Source: Chloroflexota bacterium (GTDB taxonomy: Bacteria; Chloroflexota; Anaerolineae; Promineifilales; Promineifilaceae). Taken from it: 8,089 nucleotides of DNA. Both the position numbers and the translations under genes were made by a program. The stretch covers positions 1 to 8,089 of the forward strand of contig JAAEOP010001013.1 of the NCBI GenBank assembly GCA_024223125.1, written 5' to 3'. The notes under the pieces were generated by a model. It was not told where the DNA came from, did not search any database, and saw nothing but the letters and a program-made list of their open reading frames with translations. How positions within the stretch are numbered: position 1 is the stretch's first letter; every line of letters begins with the position of its first letter. Of the stretch, positions 4,776 through 8,089 are shown piece after piece.

Positions 4776-6833
4776 CTAACGATCCTCCAGTATTATATCT
4801 AACAATATGGCAGCATTGTCACTGGCTGGAATGGTGGTGTCCAAAATGGACAGACGGCCGCCATTGTTAGAATGGTAAATACCGACCTTGATCTGGTATG
4901 TGCCTGACGATAGGTGAGGCGGAATTTGAAAGCAGTGCATGTCGGCCGTAATCTCACCGGGCTGCCAATGGCTGGTAGGATGAAAACCGAAGGCGGGGGC
5001 GCTGTCCCGTTGTGCATGGACGTAACCATCTGGCGCTGTCAGGTGAACGAAAGTGGTGTAATCGGCGGCCAGGGGTGCGTCGATTTGCCAGTAAAGGGTG
5101 ATGCACAACGGCCGTCCTGCCCCATACCTGTCTTCTGATAATTCGTACGCCAACAGAGTAATGTTATCGGCAAAGGGGATGGATTGGGAAACGGCCGCTT
5201 CGGTCAGCGACCTTTGGTCGCCGCTCAGGGTAGGTGTATCTGGTAGAGCATCCATCACCCATTGCCGCCCTAACCAGTCCAGCGTAGATTGGGCCGTGGG
5301 AGCATATTTGCCGCCTGCTTCCTGTAATTCAATGACTCGTTGCAAAACAGCCCCGGTGGCCGGTTGGGGGGTGTCTGTGCGTTGCAGCAGCAGAACATCA
5401 TCATAAAAATAGATCGCTTCGTAGCCAAAACGGCCGATAGCAGTTTCGATAGCGCTGTAAAAGATGCGGGCGTTAACACCCCAGCGCAGATCGGTTAGAT
5501 TAAGTAGAGCGTACGGGGTGTGGGGAAAGGCATACGGCCGTTCCATCAATTTTAGCCGGTCATAAAACAGATACAACTCTGGGCGTAGGGAAAGATGGGA
5601 GCCATAGCCCATCATCGTGGCAACTGGGGCGTTGGGTGGCAGCAAGGCTTGGGTTTCATTGAATGCTTGCCGGTTGGTTACTGGCTCCAGGGCATAAACG
5701 GGGTAATAAGGAGTGTCAATCTGGGTGGTGAAGGGATTGTCCAGCAGCCAGGCCAACAGGATGGCCGTGCCCAGCCAGGCAATAAGACCCCAGGTGAATT
5801 TTTTGGGGGAGATACGGCCGTTTAGCCATTTTTGCAATGTAGCCGTGCCCATGATGGCTGCCAGAAAGATGAAGGGGATGAGGGGCGACATATATTGAAA
5901 ATAAATGCTGCTCTGGCTGGGCACATCTGACAGTAGATTGATACCTAACGCTGGCAGCCCCACTGCTAGTGCAGCGGGTGATAACAAAGAAAGAAATCCC
6001 AGCGGTAACAAAATCTTAAGTAGAAACTGTTGCCGCACCGGATCACCGAGCAGCCTGCCCAAAATGAAGGCGGGGCGAGTGAGCAGTGTTTGGGCCATTT
6101 CAACGGGGCCATCGCCTAGCCAGGCGTAGCGCAGCATAGAATCGGTGGTTCCGCCACGGAAGGCGGGCATGATGGCGAACAGGATGAGGATCGAATAGAG
6201 TAATCCCACAATGGCCCACACCGCCCCCAGACGCGGCCGTTTCTCTATAAAAATGACAAACAGCCCCAGGGCAAAAATAGTCAACCCAATCTCCTCGCGG
6301 GTGATGAGCGCCAGAAAGATGAAAAAGCTGGCCCACCAGGGATGATCTGTTTCCAGCAAATCGAGCGCTATCAAAAAGAAGAAAACGACAAAGGTGATGG
6401 GATGAAAGTCGAAACGGTTGATGAAGCCGACAGTGGGGTAAAGTAGGTAAGCGGCCGCAAAAGCCAGCGCCAGTTTTTGGCTGTGCAGATGTCGGCTGGC
6501 AATGCGGTAGATGGGAACGGCCGCCAATGCCAGCAGCAATGATTGGACAAGGAGCAGCGCGTTGGGATTAGGCCACAGCCGGTACAACCCGGCCAACGGC
6601 AGGAAAATAAGCTGAAAATGGTCGCCCAAATATTGGGTCACTTCGATGGAGCTGGCAAACCAACGGCCGTGTGCTGTATTCCAGATGACCTGGCTCTTGA
6701 TACCGAAATCGTACACTGACGAATTCATCCGCTCGTGGCGCAAAATAGCGTAACTTGCCAGTACAATGGCCCAGATACCCACCATAAGCAAAAGCCAACG
6801 GTATTTTTGCAGGATGATTCGTATCTGTGGCAT
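4776..6833 (-). CDS. DUF2079 family multi-spanning membrane protein (GT-C-like) with C-terminal beta-sandwich
   Basis: A 685-residue protein. Residues 1-365 are strongly hydrophobic, with about ten membrane segments. The DUF2079 landmarks are YDFGIKSQVIWNTAHG (41-56), GDHFQL (70-75), LLLVQSLLLALAAVPIYR (93-110), FDFHP (141-145) and the TREEIG motif (178-183). D42 in the first outside loop and the acidic pair E180-E181 are the positions to compare with GT-C glycosyltransferase active sites. Residues about 370-500 form an outside soluble segment. Residues about 555-665 look like a beta-sandwich (ITLYWQ, YTTFVHLTAPDG, GTYQIKVGIY), possibly carbohydrate-binding. A role in lipid-linked sugar transfer at the cell surface is inference; DUF2079 function is not established. 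The ATG at 6833 is chosen over TTG at 6836. No Shine-Dalgarno is seen, and the upstream stop is only 5 nt away, so coupling is likely. Confidence 0.82.
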   Translation of the reverse strand: MPQIRIILQKYRWLLLMVGIWAIVLASYAILRHERMNSSVYDFGIKSQVIWNTAHGRWFASSIEVTQYLGDHFQLIFLPLAGLYRLWPNPNALLLVQSLLLALAAVPIYRIASRHLHSQKLALAFAAAYLLYPTVGFINRFDFHPITFVVFFFLIALDLLETDHPWWASFFIFLALITREEIGLTIFALGLFVIFIEKRPRLGAVWAIVGLLYSILILFAIMPAFRGGTTDSMLRYAWLGDGPVEMAQTLLTRPAFILGRLLGDPVRQQFLLKILLPLGFLSLLSPAALAVGLPALGINLLSDVPSQSSIYFQYMSPLIPFIFLAAIMGTATLQKWLNGRISPKKFTWGLIAWLGTAILLAWLLDNPFTTQIDTPYYPVYALEPVTNRQAFNETQALLPPNAPVATMMGYGSHLSLRPELYLFYDRLKLMERPYAFPHTPYALLNLTDLRWGVNARIFYSAIETAIGRFGYEAIYFYDDVLLLQRTDTPQPATGAVLQRVIELQEAGGKYAPTAQSTLDWLGRQWVMDALPDTPTLSGDQRSLTEAAVSQSIPFADNITLLAYELSEDRYGAGRPLCITLYWQIDAPLAADYTTFVHLTAPDGYVHAQRDSAPAFGFHPTSHWQPGEITADMHCFQIPPHLSSGTYQIKVGIYHSNNGGRLSILDTTIPASDNAAILLDIILEDR

Positions 6834-6838
6834 CAATT

Positions 6839-7942
6839 CTATTGAGGGAGAAATTCTTTAAGAGGAACAGATTGCATAGCCTGACTTAAGTAAGCCTGGA
6901 TTTCGGAGCGTGGCATGTTGACCAGAGGGTGTTCAAATCCCATACGTGCATTCATGATGCGGGCAATATCTTGCGGCCAGTAAGTCATACTCATTTGCAC
7001 TATATCACCGTCCACTAATTGAGCCAGCTCCTTGATTTTGCTACCTTTACCAATACGGTCAACGATGATAATCGTGGTCATATACCAGGTGGTTCGTCCC
7101 ATTTCTACTTCACGAGCAAATCGTGTCACTTTGTCCAATGATATTTCAGGATTGCCACGCCCAATAAAGCCAATATCGAAGCGAATCCCTTTGCCTGCTT
7201 CCCACAGAGCCGTAGCGTCAATTTCGCAGCGAGCGCCTTGTGAGGAAAGCCAAAATTCGCGCCGAAAATGAAGGGCGCTATTCGTGCCTGTGTATTCAAA
7301 ACCAAGAATATGCAGCAAGGAACCGAGTATTAACCTCTCAAAGAGTTTACCATATACTGATTTTTCGGAACCGCGAATAGTAAGAGTTTGAGCGCCGACA
7401 ATGCCCAGTAGATACAACATGAAATTCCAGCCCAAATCAGCTACAAATTCGTTATCCAGACGGATATTTGCTTGCAATTTGCCATACTTGAGGATGCTCT
7501 CAGCGAGAGCATCAGCATAAACAGTTTCATATCGTTGACGATACTCAATAAGAAGTTCTGCATCATCATGCAAAACATTTTGGGAGGCTTTATCGGTTAA
7601 ACCTAATATCCATTGGGCTATCCACCGCTCTGCTTTAGAAAGGCGTTTTTGCTGCAAAATCCTTTCCGCAATTTGGGGTAGTTGGTCAATGAAGTTTGGC
7701 TGAATAGATGTGCCGCGTAGAAGCATGGCAACGGTGGCGGCATTGAGGGCGGCCAGTCTATGTCGAGTGAGCATTTCTGTAGAATCCCGAATGTTACGAC
7801 CAGAAAGCACATCTAGCACGACAGTTTTTACGCTGTCAAAGCCAATTTTTTGGATCAATTCTGGCCCACTGGTATTGAGAAGAGCTAAGGAATCTTCATC
7901 AAGCAGGTCTACAAAGCTGTTTATCTGATGGTTATCAGCCAT
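6839..7942 (-). CDS. Type II restriction endonuclease, CfrBI-like
   Basis: A 367-residue soluble protein. I recognise it as resembling the CfrBI restriction endonuclease family (the CfrBI enzyme itself cuts CCWWGG). Recurrent blocks are the N-terminal helical part with NIRDSTEMLTRHR (50-62), ERWIAQWILGLTDKA (105-119) and RGSEKSVYGKLFERLILG (190-207), then EIDATALWEAGKGIRFDIGF (240-259) and the helix EISLDKVTRFAREVEMG (266-282). A PD-(D/E)xK nuclease core fits with D242 and D256 as metal ligands. The expected Lys after D256 is G258, so K251 or helix K271 may replace it. Start: ATG at 7942 with AGGAAG 5 nt upstream. No methyltransferase gene is in the window; it may lie beyond the right edge. 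Unlike the genes to its left it has no CGGCCG, which suggests transfer. It shares a transcript direction with the DUF2079 gene, 5 nt downstream. Confidence 0.72.
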   Translation of the reverse strand: MADNHQINSFVDLLDEDSLALLNTSGPELIQKIGFDSVKTVVLDVLSGRNIRDSTEMLTRHRLAALNAATVAMLLRGTSIQPNFIDQLPQIAERILQQKRLSKAERWIAQWILGLTDKASQNVLHDDAELLIEYRQRYETVYADALAESILKYGKLQANIRLDNEFVADLGWNFMLYLLGIVGAQTLTIRGSEKSVYGKLFERLILGSLLHILGFEYTGTNSALHFRREFWLSSQGARCEIDATALWEAGKGIRFDIGFIGRGNPEISLDKVTRFAREVEMGRTTWYMTTIIIVDRIGKGSKIKELAQLVDGDIVQMSMTYWPQDIARIMNARMGFEHPLVNMPRSEIQAYLSQAMQSVPLKEFLPQ

Positions 7943-7944
7943 GG
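7939..7944. promoter_or_regulatory. Only CCWWGG site in the window, on the restriction gene start codon
   Basis: CCATGG contains the ATG (7942-7940) of the restriction gene and is the only match to CCWWGG I find on scanning the window. If the enzyme keeps CfrBI specificity, its own start codon is a target for the cognate methylase and nuclease, so methylation state could affect expression. The regulatory role is inference. Confidence 0.5.
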
Positions 7945-7947
7945 TAT

Positions 7948-7953
7948 CTTCCT
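7948..7953 (-). promoter_or_regulatory. Shine-Dalgarno of the restriction gene
   Basis: On the minus strand AGGAAG stands 5 nt before the ATG at 7942 and supports that start. Confidence 0.65.
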
Positions 7954-7966
7954 AAGGAATGAGGAT

Positions 7967-7996
7967 TAAATAATCCCATGAACTTTAATTTGTCAT
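7967..7996 (-). promoter_or_regulatory. Weak candidate promoter of the restriction gene
   Basis: On the minus strand ATGACA (7996-7991, 5/6 to -35) and TATTTA (7972-7967, poor -10) are separated by 18 nt. The -35 would be provided by the outer end of the inverted-repeat element. The match is weak, so this is tentative. Confidence 0.22.
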
Positions 7997-8059
7997 TCCC
8001 GCGAAGGCGGGAATCCACTCGACTAAAAAGATGGATACCTGCCTTCGCAGGTATGACAA
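7990..8059. repeat. 70-bp inverted-repeat element made of two nested hairpins (MITE/REP-like)
   Basis: Two 28-nt arms (7990-8017 and 8032-8059) are reverse complements at 24 of 28 positions around a 14-nt centre (8018-8031). Each arm is itself a hairpin: stem ATTCCCGC/GCGGGAAT with loop GAAG (7995-8014), and stem ATACCTGC/GCAGGTAT with loop CTTC (8035-8054), both perfect 8-bp stems. The outer ends read TTGTCAT and ATGACAA. The four arm differences form two compensated base pairs. Similar ATTCCCGC...GCGGGAAT words are common as dispersed intergenic repeats in other bacteria. There is no T-tract, so it is not an ordinary terminator. Confidence 0.82.
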
Positions 8060-8089
8060 GTTCGGGGTTTAATAAAATCCCCATTCCTA

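Larger units (their letters stand above)
297..6669. repeat. Highly iterated palindrome CGGCCG (core of ACGGCCGT)
   Basis: By eye CGGCCG starts at 297, 737, 1370, 1941, 2093, 2396, 2663, 2895, 3125, 3252, 3522, 3595, 3707, 3711, 3837, 4199, 4410, 4455, 4855, 4943, 5109, 5192, 5431, 5535, 5815, 6234, 6452, 6518 and 6664. That is 29 copies where about 1.7 would be expected by chance in that length. Ten are the full ACGGCCGT (at 736, 1940, 2894, 3251, 3836, 4409, 5108, 5534, 5814, 6663). In coding frames it often gives Asn/Asp-Gly-Arg. The pattern resembles the HIP1 palindrome of cyanobacteria in kind, not in sequence. Confidence 0.85.

Noticed and set aside
6834..6836. TTG start for the DUF2079 gene
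   Set aside because: An ATG follows immediately, and no ribosome site favours the TTG.
7990..8059. Intrinsic terminator or CRISPR repeat pair
   Set aside because: There is no T-tract, and the two units are inverted rather than direct, with a 14-nt centre; a dispersed palindromic element fits better.

Overview
The window reads as chromosomal DNA of a free-living or environmental bacterium of roughly even base composition. A member of the Chloroflexota (Anaerolineae/Ardenticatenia-like) is the best guess. The reasons are the DUF2079 membrane protein with a C-terminal beta-sandwich of a kind I associate with that phylum, and an intensely iterated CGGCCG palindrome. This placement is inference; there is no rRNA or other phylogenetic marker here.

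Layout, left to right. (1) 1-523, +: the 3' part of a CDGSH iron-sulfur protein that is cut by the window edge. (2) 524-717: a gene-free spacer with a 9-bp tandem repeat. (3) 718-1464, +: a short-chain dehydrogenase/reductase-like protein whose Ser/Tyr catalytic positions are replaced. (4) 1461-2450, -: a tyrosine-recombinase-fold protein that has lost most of its catalytic residues; its stop codon overlaps that of the SDR. (5) 2451-2589: a divergent promoter region with a 13-bp-arm hairpin in the middle. (6) 2590-4740, +: a likely three-gene operon of a transglutaminase-like Cys-His-Asp protein and a FetA/FetB-type ABC transporter. (7) 4776-7942, -: a tightly spaced pair in which a CfrBI-like type II restriction endonuclease precedes a DUF2079 multi-spanning membrane protein. 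(8) 7943-8089: spacer carrying a 70-bp inverted repeat built from two nested hairpins.

Three genome-scale signals stand out. By eye I count 29 copies of CGGCCG between 297 and 6669, about 17 times the random expectation, often extended to ACGGCCGT. There are none in the last 1.4 kb, which holds the restriction gene, so that gene looks recently acquired. Conversely CCWWGG, the recognition sequence of CfrBI itself, occurs only once by my scan where about eight copies would be expected. That single copy lies exactly on the restriction gene's start codon. Together these suggest a restriction gene with methylation-sensitive control; its methyltransferase, if it exists, must lie beyond the right edge.

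Two neighbouring genes (the SDR and the recombinase) have intact, full-length frames but degraded active sites, so they may be retained for binding rather than catalysis. The transglutaminase-like/FetAB operon is best read as metal or redox-stress export plus an unassigned protein-processing or binding partner.
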